From Hemerocallis citrina (taxonomy: Eukaryota > Streptophyta > Magnoliopsida > Asparagales > Asphodelaceae), in the NCBI GenBank assembly GCA_017893485.1, contig JACEHZ010000592.1, positions 310,001-374,000 on the forward strand: a stretch of 64,000 bases of DNA, given 5' to 3'. Positions 23,820 through 35,670 of this stretch are shown piece after piece; position 1 is the stretch's first letter; every line of letters starts with the position of its first letter. A program made the translations under genes and the position numbers. The notes below the pieces were generated by a model. That model was not told the DNA's origin. It did not search any database and saw only the letters and a program-made list of their open reading frames with translations.

Positions 23820-24365
23820 TCGACGGCAGTTCAGTGTAAGCCCTATTTTCAGATTTTATTGTATTTTGTTTTCTTTTGATTATTGTATTTGGATTCATTT
23901 GTTATAATGTATTTAGTCTTTTCTTGGGTTCTTTTGTTCCCTCTTAATCAATCTGTGTTCTTTTGATTGTATTCTGTTCTTTTGCGAATTTTGCTCTTTT
24001 CTATTTTGAATTGGATTTGTCCTCTTTTGTGTTCGTCTCATCCCATTGCACTTGTTTGTCTCTTTTTGGAGCCAAAACCGATACCCAGAACCCACATAAT
24101 ATCAACCCAAAACCCTAATTTCTGATCTCTATAAATACCCTATTAATTAAACCCTAATATCTATCTATCTCTTTCTCCACCGTTTCTCTCTCCCCGCACC
24201 TCCTTTCCCTCTCTTTGTTTTCTGCTTAACCCAAATCCAACCGCACACAAACCCAACCGCTCAGTATCCAGATCACAAACCTAACCCAAACCCAACCGCT
24301 CACAAACCTAACCCAAAGCCAACCGCTCAGTATCTAGATCAAGTTGATAATAAAAATTTTCATGC
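23820..24365 (+). other. Promoter-like T-rich stretch with TATA box and leader-like repeats, no ORF
   Basis: T-rich from 23840 to 24060, then AAAACCCTAATTTC, CTCTATAAATACC (24126-24138), a pyrimidine-rich leader with CTATCTATCT and CTCTCTCC, and repeats of AACCCAACCGCTCA and CAGTATC(C/T)AGATCA at 24240-24345. It looks like a gene promoter and leader but no open frame follows before the LTR border. Confidence 0.35.
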
Positions 24366-24452
24366 AATTTCATGGCCTGTTAAATGTTGAGTTAACCCTG
24401 ACTGAGTCAGGCCTGTCTAATGTACTAGTTAACTAACACATTAGCCAAACCT

Positions 24453-24465
24453 GGCTCTGATACTA
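24453..24465 (-). promoter_or_regulatory. Primer-binding site of the minus-strand family-A element
   Basis: The minus strand reads TAGTATCAGAGCC, one base (G to A) off the initiator-Met site, ten bases inside the LTR edge at 24476. Confidence 0.65.
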
Positions 24466-24475
24466 CTAAAAACCT

Positions 24476-26600
24476 TGTCACGCCCCACTTCCCAAAAATG
24501 CGGAATACGAGTGCGTGACGAAGCCTAGTGAATGATTTTAACATCATTCATAAGCTGTAGGATCGACTCAGTATCACAACAAGAACATAAAAAGAGATAT
24601 ATATAACCAAGCATGCATGAATAATTTATTAGCAACAGAAACAATTGAAAACACAATAATAATATCCAAATAGTTTCAAGTCTGGATCAAGTTAAAAATC
24701 AGGAACATCAGCCCATTACATGTTCTTAAGAAGACAGAATAAATAATTCAAGAAAAACAAATAATCTAAACAAGTCCTTTCTCCACTTGAAGACTAAAAC
24801 CTCTGCTCACCAATTCCAGCAGGTAGCTCGTCGCCAAAGTCTGCTTAATAAATATAAAAGAAAAAAATAGAAAAAACAAGAGAAAATGCCCTTAGTGCAA
24901 GTTAGGGTCATAAATAGTAAAAATGAGTACAAGTAATATAGAACAAAAAATGGAATCAAGAATGTAATAGGGTTACAACAAGTAGTGCGAATTGAGGAAC
25001 TAACTAGCAAGAAGGACAAATCAAGTAAATAGGCTGGATGACAAATACTAATAGTGAAGCAAGTGACAGGTGAACATGTAGGGGTATCTAACCTCAAGTG
25101 ATAGGCATCTAGTACAAGTGTCAGGTATCAAGTCTTAAGTCTAGTGCCAAGTTGTCAAGTACAGGTATCAAGTGAGCAAGTATCGAGTTCAAATTTCATG
25201 TATCAAGTTTCATGTATCAAGTAGTCAAGTATCGTGTAAGCATGTATCATGTTCAAGTCTTGTAGTTATTACTATCTAGGTAGCACTTCATGCATCCATA
25301 CTTTTACTACATGGTTGCTACAGTCAATGAAATTTCGTTTAGGCCTAGTAATGGAGTCTATAGGGCGGCGTACTCAGGTATCAAGTATCAAGCAAGTCAT
25401 GCTCATGAATCAGGTAATCATATAACTAGTTCATGTGTCAAGTCATAACAAGACAAGTCATGAATCATATATATACTAGTTCATGGATCAATAATATACT
25501 ATTCCATGAATCGATTTATAATATACTAGTTCATGAGACATGTATCAAGTGGGAAACACGGCCCCCCTTCCGAGTACACTTACCTATATTGTCCACTACT
25601 ATGGTCTTTCCCTTAAACCCCAGCTTGTTACTTTTATTAATTTTTTATCAAGCAAGCATACATGTGTGCGAAACAAGTCAAGATATCATAGTCATGGACA
25701 TGGAATAAGTCTGAGATATTTATATGGCATATTCGAGGGTCAACATGAATAAAAATAACACATACAACGAAAATCTCAAATCTGGACAGCACAACGTTGC
25801 TGTACCAAAAGTTTGATTCCCGTCGATACGAGATAGCAAATGTGGATCTGTCAGGAGATCTAGAAACTAGAATCCTGCCCAGTTCCAATACATATAATTA
25901 AGGTACGAGAAAGTTGTGATAATATGTGTCAAAACAGTGAACTATACAGCTAATGTGTTCAGGCAGAATTTGTGTATTTAAGTTTATACATGTGAAACAG
26001 TGTTGAAATATTGTTGATTAATTCTAAGAAAGTTTGGGAAGGTTCTCTAGGGTGTCCAGCAGCAGCATATAAAATTTCAAGTCAAACGCTTACTGTTAAC
26101 ATAGTTAAATTAATTTGCAACCTAAAGATGTGCGGCAGTTTTGCGAATCTGTGACTAACGACATAGCTGCAGTAAAACTATGATAACTCCTAGACCGTAA
26201 TTCGGAATTAGAAATTCTGGAGGCTATCGACATCTAGGCATCTAGAGCTACATTTACTGTTGAGGGCTCAGGTTCAGATTCTGATGTTAAAGGGGTCAAA
26301 ACAGCATAGTAAGATCCAGGACAGCAACGAGTGTGAGTGTCTTACATGTTTAGGTTGTATGATAATTGGTTGTTAGGCGTCTAGATTAATGTGTGATACA
26401 TATACGGGGTAATGGTCATCAAAACAGCAAGCAACTATATTTTCTCAACTCAAATGAGTGCAAGTTCATCACATACAAGATATAACACACAACTACAAAT
26501 CTAGGGTTCCTTAATTTCATGTGTTCATATGACTAGGGGTTAAAATGAGTCCAAGTAGTTGTAATATAACAATGAAATTGTTGTGACTCTTAAGATTATA
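24476..26600 (-). mobile_element. Family-A Ty3-gypsy LTR on the minus strand (A2)
   Basis: Plus-strand start TGTCACGCCCC at 24476 is the LTR 3' end (GGGGCGTGACA) on the minus strand. 24476-25620 matches A1 in reverse, including the simple repeat (25090-25260), the GCACTTCATGC block (25280) and CTTTCCCTTAAACCCC (25608). The outer (5') edge is not visible; I set it at about 26600, where similarity to LTR sequence can no longer be followed. Internal element sequence to its left is nearly gone. Confidence 0.6.
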
Positions 26601-27600
26601 GAATTGATGATGATTAATATTTGATCAATAACGACGAGTCAAAGAGGAGTCACAACTTCTAACTATTTGCGGTATTTTCAAATTGAACGCTTGTACTAGA
26701 ACAAAAATTTGTACAAGATGAATACTTTCCTTGATTTGACGACGATTAGATCTGCTAATTAACGAAAATGGGATCGAAAAACCCCGAGCAAAATCTCCTA
26801 AAAGCATGTACGAAGCATGCGCAAGGTCAATCAGCAACTAGTGAATCCCCACACCAGATCTGGCCAGAACAGGGAACGGCAGTTCGGATCTGGCGTGGCA
26901 AAACAGCGAACAGCGGATCCAGCCACTCAAAACGCGATTTCGCACCAGATTTGGCCGAACAGGGGACAGCAGAATCAGATCCGCTGTGGCCGAACAGGGG
27001 ACAGCGTGTTCGACCAATCGTTGGCCGTCTTCTTCCTCACGACAGCAGCAAGCGGGAGAGGGTGCGATGGATCAGAGATGGCGACTGGCTGACGGCGATG
27101 TGGTCGGGGTTCGACTGGGGAGTAGTCGAAAACGGCAACGACGTCGATGGGGTGGCGCATGTTGAGTTTGGTGGCGGCTCTGTTTCTGGGTTCGAAAATA
27201 GGGGAGGAGAGTGGGGGACTGTTCTGAGGTGGTGTGGCAATGCGATGGAGGTGGAGAGGGAAGCGATGGGTCAGAGGTGACGAGGCGAGGAGATGGGGAT
27301 TGGGCGAGGAGATGGGGAAAAAGAGATAGATGGAAAAAGAGATAGATGGATTGAATGGTCCATCTCTTCATGAAGAACGACCCAAAAAAGAAGAACGAAC
27401 AATACAATTGAATTAGATATTGGCACAAAAAAATTGAGTCGAAACAAAACAATGATTTTATTCGAACAACAAGATACAGGATCTCAAATTGATAAAAGAC
27501 TATAATAGGGCAAAATACAGTATAAAAATACAAATACGGAAAATAGGAGTTACAAATCTGCTTTTGACAATTTCGTTAAGATTATCGAGGGTTACACGAG
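26601..27600. other. Unassigned stretch between two divergent LTRs
   Basis: 26750-27250 is GC-rich with three near repeats of CCAGAT(C/T)TGGCC(A)GAACAGGG (26855-27005). 27270-27350 has short duplications (GCGAGGAGATGGGGA twice; AGAGATAGATGGA twice). A frame of 170 codons crosses it but has repeats and no known motif. It could be the 5' part of the A2 LTR. Confidence 0.35.
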
Positions 27601-29423
27601 CTAACCCGACGTACTCTTAACATCGTGCTATTTTTTTAAAATCTTAGACCCTGTCCCCATTGTTTCATGCAAATGCACTTTTAAATAAACTAGATACATG
27701 TTTAGAATGGCTGGATAAACTGGACATGTTAAATTGAATGTATTGGATCGGTTTTAATTGATGAATTGACACCATGACTGTGATAAATGTACCATGAACC
27801 TTAGAAATTGCATGTTGACACATAGGATTCACTTGATTACTAATTTGCATGCTATATGTGATCATATGATTTACTTATTTGCCTATCCATATTAAGACAA
27901 TTTATGGACTGCTGTATGTTTCACTTTGAATTAGATTTTTAACCATGCTAATGACATAATTTGGAAGAACTTACTAAACATAAAATGTAGCCCTTGATGT
28001 CTAGATATTCTTTGGTCTGAATTTAAATTCCGATTTGTCATCTGTTAGATATCATCACTTTACTGCAACTGTGTTAGTAATTTCAGACCCATAATTTCAT
28101 GCGTACCCTGCGGTTCTATATTTTATTTGACCCTGCTATTAGAACAAGAAAAATCTGAAATAATTTAGGCTGGACCTAGACATGTATATGTATCGCCCAC
28201 AATTTTTATAGATTTTATTAATAAGTTCTCTGATCTGAAATAAATAGTTGAATACAACATACTGCATGCTACCTGAACTTAAAATCTGATTAGATTAGAG
28301 TTTTCACCCTAGTTCCTATATCTTTTATATACCTTAATTATACTCGCTAGAACCGTGTGGAAGTCTACTTTAAAGATGTTCTGGCAGTTTCAGATTTTTT
28401 AATTTGTAGTGACCATAATCCATGTTTTGGTATAGTAAGGTCATGCTGTCCTGATTTTGTGAAATGTGTTTATATGATGTGTTTGCCTTATGCTTTGTCG
28501 GTAATGCTTAGAATTAGTCACACATAGTAATAAAAACATCGACACTCTCTTACATGCTCACATAGGATGAAAATAAATTGATAATAAGCCGGGGTTACAT
28601 GGGATGACTTGGTAGTGAACAATCGAAGACTATACTCAATCGGGCCCTACTATACTGACCGTACTGTATGGCCATAAATACTGCCTGATAAACACTGATA
28701 CTGAACATTAAACACTGAATACTGGGCCGAGTATATAAACCGCGAATTCACCATCAGTTTAAAACGTTCACTGTGTGTTGCGTCGAATCTGTGGAATGGG
28801 ATGCAGTAGTACGTGTACTAGATAGACTAATAAAATACTTAATAAACTGTATTTCTTGCTTGATCCTGACATCACTCATTACATACGTGATTTACTGTAT
28901 ACCTTTGATAATATTGCCTGCTCTTTGCTTTGTTCTTTGACTTTGACCCTGTCCTTATTCTTTGATATACATGTTTCCTTTATCTTCTGTTTTTCTCTAC
29001 TTGCCACCCACGATTTGCTCTAAGGGCACTCTTTTATTTTTTTTTAGACTAGGAATTTACAGGTGCTGAAGAATCTTTTCCTAAAGGAATTCGTGAGCAA
29101 CGTTTCTAAAGATGAATCCAGTCTCCGCTGCTTAATTTTACTTGATGCTATTTATTTCTTGAATACTATTATAACTTGTACTTTGTTTGGGCTCTATGAC
29201 CTGTAGTTTGTTTCTATCCCGGATGTTAGATATTTATACTATTGGTTTATTTCATTATTATTGGAATTTATCTTGTTTCATGTGGTTATATTTTCCTGCG
29301 TGGTTGTACTTTGTTGCTCTCATTGCTGAGTTAGTCTGGTACAGCTTATATATGGTGTTTACATCATTCACTGGGCCTACGTTACGTACTCGTGTTTTGT
29401 ATTTTGGGAAGCGGGGCGTGACA
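27601..29423 (+). mobile_element. Family-A Ty3-gypsy LTR on the plus strand (A3)
   Basis: Ends GGGAAGCGGGGCGTGACA at 29423, followed by a primer site and gag, so it is the 5' LTR of the element at 29424-35670. It shares AATAAGCCGGGGTT (28583) and the ATTATACTCG...GTGTGGA..TCTACTTT block (28336-28370) with A1 but is more diverged. The left edge is approximate. Confidence 0.6.
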
Positions 29424-29433
29424 AGGTTTTTAG

Positions 29434-29446
29434 TGGTATCTGAGCC
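29434..29446 (+). promoter_or_regulatory. Primer-binding site of the plus-strand gypsy element
   Basis: TGGTATCTGAGCC, one base off the initiator-Met site, ten bases after the LTR end. Confidence 0.8.
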
Positions 29447-29634
29447 CAGGGTTGAGTAATATATCAATCAAACATGACTATCTTTAAGAGGGTTGGCTTT
29501 CATTAGTATATTAGTCGAGTTTGGCTCTAGCCAGGTTAACTCAGTGATTTGCACACTACAATAATCACAAGAATACTTGTATAATAACCAACATATGATC
29601 TGGGTACTGACCATCTTTGATCGTGTTTCAGGCT

Positions 29635-31319
29635 ATGGCTCGTGGGAATTCTTCTTCTCGCTCGGGGGATCAGCAGCTGGACAACGCTGCTATTCTCCAG
29701 ACGATTCAGCAAATGATGGCTCTTCAGCAGGAGCACAATGAGTTGATGAGAGCCACTTTGGCAGCCAATGGGAACGTCATTGGACCTGCACCTGGGCCTC
29801 TGCCACCTAGGCTTGGTACGGTAGCAGATTTCATGAGGCTTCACTCGGATAAGTTTTTGGGTACTGAGTCGTTGTTGGAAGCCGAGCAATGGTTTATCCG
29901 GACAGAGCAACTGCTGGTCGCCGCTCGTGTTGCTGAGGCGGATCGTGTGGATGTGGTTCGCATCCAGCTGGTGGATCTCGCTAATATCTGGTGGCGGGTT
30001 GAATTCGAGAGGATGCCGCGACCCATTGAGTGGGCCACTTTCTCTGAGAGCTTCATGGCGAAGTTCTTTCCCAGTGTCACCAAGGCAGAGATGGAGCGAC
30101 AATTTGTTTTCCTAACTCAGGTCAGCTAGATAATGTTCTTAATTGTCATTTGTTGTTGCCTACTTCACTTGTGACGGTATTAATTTTAGCATTATCTTAA
30201 TCAGGGAACCCGTTCCGTGGACGAGTATGATGCAGAGTTTACTCGGCCCAGTCGCTTCGCCCCTACCCTCGTTGCCACTGATGAGGCTTGGGCTAGTCGT
30301 TTTCTGTCGGGCTTGAGCTTTCCCATCCAGGACCGTTTGGCTGCTCTTCGACTTCGTGCTTATTCCGATGTTCTGGATGCGGCACGGATTCAAGAGCAGA
30401 CCCTTAGCAGATCTAGTGTTCCTCAGAGGACTGTTTCGCACCCTATTGCAGCTCGACCTTTCGGAGGACCTATTCGGAGGCCAGTTTCGCCTCCTCTCGC
30501 GAGAGCACAACCGTATGCACCTGTTGTCCCGAGGAATGTTGAGCCATGTGGCTATTGCCATAAGACTGGGCATTCACAGCGAGATTGCAGGATGGCCAAC
30601 TGGCAGTGTTTAGTGTGTGGGAGCAGTGAGCATATGGTTCGTGACTGTCTGAGGAGCAGTGTTTCTGCGCCGGTTACTGGTGCTGCTCAGCTAGGAGCAC
30701 CGACGCGTGGTCAGGGCAGGCCTCCTCTTCCTCAACAAAGGCAAGTCTTTGATCAGAGGCGTGTGGCTCCTAGAGGAGGTCGGGTTGGTGGTCGTGGTCA
30801 GGCTTATAACCTGACAGCCGAGGAAGCGGAAGTTGCTGTTGGAGTGGTTGCAGGTATATCACAGTAGTTGTACTTTCTTTTCTTTCTTTCATTTTTTTTG
30901 CATGTTATTTTTCCCTCCCTTGTATAATTATTCGTGTATATATCCTGCTAGCACCTTATTCTTTGTTTGATCTTCTTCTATGTGTGATTTTAGTCTTCTC
31001 TCTCTCTGGTCATAAGTTGTTTGATTCGGGTGCTACCTACTCTTTCATTTCTTCTCGCTTTATCGATCAGCATGGTTTGGCTTGCGATGCTATGCCCGTA
31101 GCTTGGGACATCACCACAGGTGGAGGTGTCGTTGTCTGTTCTAGGATTTGCAAGCAGAGTCCGTTGCTGATTGGTGGTGTGGTTTTCTCGGCAGATTTGA
31201 TTGTGATTCCTAACTCCGGTTTTGATGTCATTTTGGGCATGGACTGGTTGGGAGCTTCCTGTGCCGTGATTGATTGCTGGGAGAAGAAGGTGACTTTCAG
31301 GCCTTCTTGTCAGCCATAG
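29635..31319 (+). CDS. Ty3-gypsy Gag-protease with two intron-like gaps (exons 29635-30120, 30205-30853, 30994-31319)
   Basis: Gag starts MARGNSSSRSGDQQLD. Retrotrans_gag domain runs AEQWFIRTEQLL...WWRVEFERMPRPIEWATFSESFMAKFFP, then FLTQ|GTRSVDEYDAEFTR across the first gap. Two zinc knuckles follow (CGYCHKTGHSQRDC and CLVCGSSEHMVRDC). The second gap precedes the protease: VVA|V-FSLSGHKLFDSGATYSFIS, with the Asp-Ser-Gly active site, and GFDVILGMDWL. Gap 1 (84 bp, GTCAGC...AATCAG) and gap 2 (140 bp, GTATAT...TTTTAG, T-rich) both have GT-AG borders, contain stops, and removing them restores frame and family sequence exactly. Ty3-gypsy gag is normally without introns; Ogre elements are a known exception elsewhere in pol. 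A TAG at 31317 follows; the frame then continues as RT. Confidence 0.8.
30121..30204 (+). other. Intron-like gap 1 in gypsy gag
   Basis: 84 bases, starts GTCAGC after CTCAG and ends AATCAG before GGAACC. Holds in-frame TAG (30127). Phase 0 on both sides. Confidence 0.6.
30854..30993 (+). other. Intron-like gap 2 between gag and protease
   Basis: 140 bases, starts GTATAT after GCAG and ends GATTTTAG before TCTTCTC. T-rich. Splicing joins G to TC (phase 1) and keeps frame. Confidence 0.6.
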
Positions 31320-33074
31320 TTTGTTTTCCATGCGGATGAGACACCGTCAGTGCGTGTCAAGAACTCGTTGGATCCCAAGGTTGTTTCTCTTGCGTCGCTG
31401 GGTTCTAATAGGGTTGTTGCACCCTTAGTTGTGCGGGACTTCCTTGATGTGTTTCCCGAGGAATTGCCCGGTCTGCCGCCAATCCGAGATGTGGAGTTCA
31501 GCATTGATGTTCTGCCTGGTAAGACCCCTATTTCCAAGAGTCCGTATCGTATGGCGCTAGTTGAATTGGCAGAACTGAAGGTGCAAGTTCAGGAGCTGCT
31601 TGATAAGGGTTTTGTCAGACCTAGTGTTTCGCCATAGGGAGCCCCAATTCTGTTTGTCAGTAAGAAGGATGGAAGCCGCATGCTTTGCATGGACTAAAGG
31701 GAGTTGAACAATGTTACTGTCAAGAATCGGTATCCATTGCCGAGGATTGATGATTTGTTCGACCAACTGGGAGGTGCATCGGTGTTCTCGAAGTTGGATC
31801 TGCGTTCCGGGTACCATCAAGTCAGGGTGAAGTCAAAGGATGTTCCGAAGACGGCTTTCCGAATAAGTGTAGAACCCCGCATTTTTAAAATATTATTTTT
31901 AAATGTTTATGATGAATTAAAATGATTTTTGGAGAATTTATAAATATTTTCTGAAAATATATCTTTTTACACGTGCAAAACACGTGCAAATACTTTCTTG
32001 AGAAGTTCAAAAGTCAAATTTACTTTATGGAAAATCATTATTTAATATTTGGGATTTATTTATTATTTTTCCAGATTTTTCTGAGATTAATTGGACCTAT
32101 TTGCAAATTTTGAGAAAAGAAGGACCTTTTTGCAAATTTGTCATTTTTAGGGGTTAAAATGTAAATTTTACTTTCTGGACATTTTGAACAGTACCGGTTA
32201 AGATTAATGGGTATGTTTTACCTTAAAATTCTAATTTAAATGATTTTTTATTGAGTTTCCAAGAATAGAGATCTATATATATGTAAAGTTGTATTTCAAG
32301 GGGGTTATTTGGTAAAAGTGTTTGGAAAACCCTAAACTCCTTATTCAGGATATTTAAAAGAAATTTGCAGCCTTCATTCTCTGCACAACAAAGAATTTTG
32401 TGATTTTTTTTGGGAGGAATAAGAGGAGGATTTTGGATCTCGCAAAAAGAGAGGCTTAATTTCTTGTTGGATCTCTTCATTCCAAAGGTGAGTGACATAT
32501 TGTTTTGCTTTGTGTATGTTTTATGTGAGTGATGTAAATTTGTTTGTTATTTTGTTTTATGTAGGTGAATGATATGAACTTTGTTTTGTTGTTGATTTAT
32601 GTGAATGATTGTTTTGTTGTTTGTTTTGACATTCTTGTTTATTTAGTGTATTTTTGCATGTGAGCGATGCAATGGTTGTTGTGTGTATTATGTATGTGAA
32701 ATCTATGAACGTTTAATAGATCTTGATTGATAAATTTTTTATTGCTAGAAAGCATGTTTAAGATTTGAGTATGATTATGGCAATAAGGGATCGGATGGAT
32801 GAACATCTGGATCTTGTGATTACAGATCGGATTTTTGGTTATGAGTTGTGGAAGAAATTCAGTATTGAGAAACCCTAATGGAAGAATTAGAATTTAGAAC
32901 ATGAGAATTTAAGTTTTGAGAAATTGGTTGATTTGTGGAATGTATCCAAACTGAGGATACTTTGAGATTGACGTTTTTATCTAAATACAAATTATTTTAG
33001 TAAACAATGATTTCTTTTAGAAAACTCTAATTTGATTATTATGTACAACCTAAACTGTGCAGTCTGTAGGCCGA

Positions 33075-33460
33075 CAGTCGACTGGCAGACCTTTCAGTCG
33101 ACTGGTACGACCCGGCTGATGTGATATTTAGTTTCCTTGAAAATCCGTTCTTGACAGTCGACTTAGGACTTTTTCAGTCGACTGGTACACTTAGTATTTA
33201 TTTTTCAAAGTTATCGTAGATTTTCTCTGGTAAGTCGACTTATGACTTTTGCAAGTCGACTTATAACACTTAGAATATTTTCTTAAAAGATTCTGTAGTT
33301 TCTCTCTGGTAAGTCGACTTATGACCTTTTAAGTCGACTTATAATCTCTTTTAAGTCGACTTATGACTTTGATAAGTCAACTTATAACACTTAGCTTATT
33401 TTCTTAAAATCATGGAACATCCTTTCTGGACAGTCGACTTATGCTTTCTCTAGTCGACTG
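33075..33460 (+). repeat. Array of palindromic AGTCGACT ten-mers in the B2 LTR
   Basis: Starts at 33075/33095, 33155/33175, 33232/33253, 33311/33331/33353/33374 and 33431/33451, giving spacings 20, 20, 21, 20-22-21 and 20. Variants are C or A at the first base and G or T at the last. Confidence 0.85.
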
Positions 33461-33831
33461 GTACTGATGTATTTTTATATTTATGAAGGTTCTTTCAAAT
33501 GATTTATTCTTCAAATGTTTTAATCTATACTTTATCTTCTATTAAACATATGTTTTCAAGATGTTAAGTTGAGCAGTTTAAGATGTGAGTTTGGTTGAGA
33601 TATTTGAGTTGAGTCTCTAGAGGAGGTGTGTGACCCTAGTATACCAGCGGTTGAGTTCATTATGTTTAGACCTGTTGAGGCATTTTGGTTGTTCAGTTTT
33701 GAGTTAAGTCCGGTAGGGTACACCAACTCTAGGAGATTCGTTAAGTAATTAAATAACCCAAAAATGATAAGGACAGGCACTAGTGGTGATATGATGAATG
33801 GGAACATGAGTCATGTACCTCAGTATGGCTT

Positions 33832-34115
33832 TCGGTGTGGGATTTAATCTCCGGAATTATCCAAGTAACTTACTTGTGGTGTGAGATTTATCTCCGGAAT
33901 TATCCAGGTAAATTACGTGTGGTGTGGGATTTATCTCCGGAATTATCCAGGTAATTACTTGTGGTGTGGGATTGATCTCCGGAATTATCGGGGTCGAGGC
34001 GACGCACATGTGGTATTCGTTTGATGAGGTCATTACTTTCGGTGTGGGATGATCTCCGGAATTATCCAGGTAAAATACCTGTGGTGTGGGATCTATCTCT
34101 GGAATTATCGGGGCA
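33832..34115 (+). repeat. 43-bp tandem repeat in the B2 LTR
   Basis: Six copies of GGTGTGGGATTTATCTCCGG followed by AATTATCCAGGTAAxTTACxTGT, starting near 33832, 33877, 33920, 33963, 34040 and 34083. The fourth is followed by a 34-base spacer. Confidence 0.85.
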
Positions 34116-35670
34116 TGGGCTAATACTCACAGTTTATCTTTATCTCGTAGTAGTCATCGTGTTAGGATTAGTTGCATAACGGGGATTGAACCCTATAATG
34201 TGGAGACGTTAAGGGCTTGCACCGAACCTATGTAGAGTGGGATGCATAGACTTCGACAAGTACGCATTAGAGAGTCCGCATATAGAATTTGTGTTTTCTT
34301 GACTTGGTTTTATGCATGTGGTTTCCTGTTTTCTACACTTGACACTTAGTTTAGTTCCACTTATTGTTTACATGTTTCTTTGCTACGTCATATTTTATGT
34401 ATTCTTGTTTATTACATGTTGTTTAAGAATCCGTGCTTAATGTTTATTTATGTTGTATGTTTTTATGTCACTCACACCATTTATGGCTGACCCCTTTAGT
34501 TTTGGGGGTTAGGGATCATCTCTAGCCTCATGTGTTGCAGGTTGTTGCTTAGAGTTTGGAGGTTTGGATGCTTGAGTTAGTTTTGAGATAAATTGATTTA
34601 ATAGAGTTTTGTGTAAAATTGTAAAAGACAGTGTTGTGATTAAAGGAAAGTTATATTTTGAGATGTTTTGTATTCCGCTGTGCTATGTAAAGGATTATTG
34701 TAATAAAAGTTGGAAAAATTTTATTGGTGTTGGTTGTGTTTAATTTTACATTGAAGTTGATGCTGGGATTGTGCCACGTATTTTCTAAGATATTATATTA
34801 GAAATTCGGGGCGCTACAACAAGATATGGTCATTACGAGTTCTTGGTGATGCCTTTCGGAGTGACTAATGCATCGGTTGTGTTCATGAGTTTGATGAACC
34901 ATGTGTTTTTGCCGTACTTGGATCAGTTTGTCGTGATTTTCATTGACGACATATTGGTGTACTCGCTAAACAGGGCAGATCATGCCGAGCATTTGAAGGT
35001 GGTTCTGTAGACTTTGAGGGAGAACTAGTTGTATAGGAAGCTCGATAAGTGTGAGTTCTGGCTGGATCAGGTTGCTTTTCTTGGCCACATTATCTCCGGT
35101 GCTGGTGTTTCTGTGGATCCGTCGAAGATTTCTGCGGTCAAGGATTGGCCTATTCTGAAGTCTGTTTCTGAGGTGCGGAGTTTCCTTGGTTTGGCTGGTT
35201 ACTATCAAAAGTCCATTCAGGATTTCTCCAAGATCGTTGGACCCTTGACCAGTTTGACTAGAAAGGAGCAGAAGTTCGTCTGGGATGAAGCTTGTGATGA
35301 AGCTTTCGCCGAGTTAAAGCGTCGGTTGACGTCAGTGTCTGTGCTGATTGTACCCGACAGTTCGGGTGGTTTTGTGATCTTTTGTGATGCTTCGGGGAGA
35401 GGTCTAGGAGCAGTGCTGATGTAGCGAGGCAAGGTTGTCGCTTATGCATTGAGGCAGTTGAGACCTCATGAGAAGAACTATCCTACGCATGATCTGGAGC
35501 TTGCAGCTGTGATCTTTGCCTTGAAGTTGTGGAGGCACTATTTGCTTGAGGATAGAGTTGAGATTTTTACAGATCACAAGAGCCTCAAGTATGTGTTCAC
35601 GCAGAAGGAGTTGAACATAAGGCAGAGAATATGGCTGGAATTGATGGCATACTTTGACATCAATTTGCAG

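Larger units (their letters stand above)
31868..34818 (+). mobile_element. Solo family-B LTR (B2, 2951 bp) inside gypsy RT
   Basis: Starts TGTAGAACCCCGC and ends GGGGCGCTACA. ATAAG (31863-31867) and ACAAG (34819-34823) form a 5-bp duplication with one change; the RT reads through (AFR-TRYGHY) if one copy is removed. Contains a TATA-like run at 32273-32283, a CAGTCGACT motif array (33075-33460), a 43-bp tandem repeat (33832-34115) and the shared block GATTGAACCCTATAATG (34186). No internal genes. Confidence 0.9.
31320..35670 (+). pseudogene. Ty3-gypsy Pol (RT and RNase H), split by a solo LTR and cut at the 3' end
   Basis: Same frame as the protease. RT before the insertion: [70 protein letters not shown], then AFRI at 31866. 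RT after it (34819): [30 protein letters not shown] (catalytic YxDD-like Ile-Asp-Asp), CEFWLDQVAFLGHI, LGLAGYYQKSIQDFS. RNase [53 protein letters not shown]. Stops at 31317, 31635, 31695, 35008, 35026 and 35422. The element stops at 35670 (YFDINLQ), where LINE leader sequence begins; integrase and the 3' LTR are missing. Confidence 0.88.

Noticed and set aside
26768..27280. 170-codon frame in GC-rich DNA between LTRs
   Set aside because: Internal near-repeats, no recognisable domain, overlapping frames on the other strand equally open.
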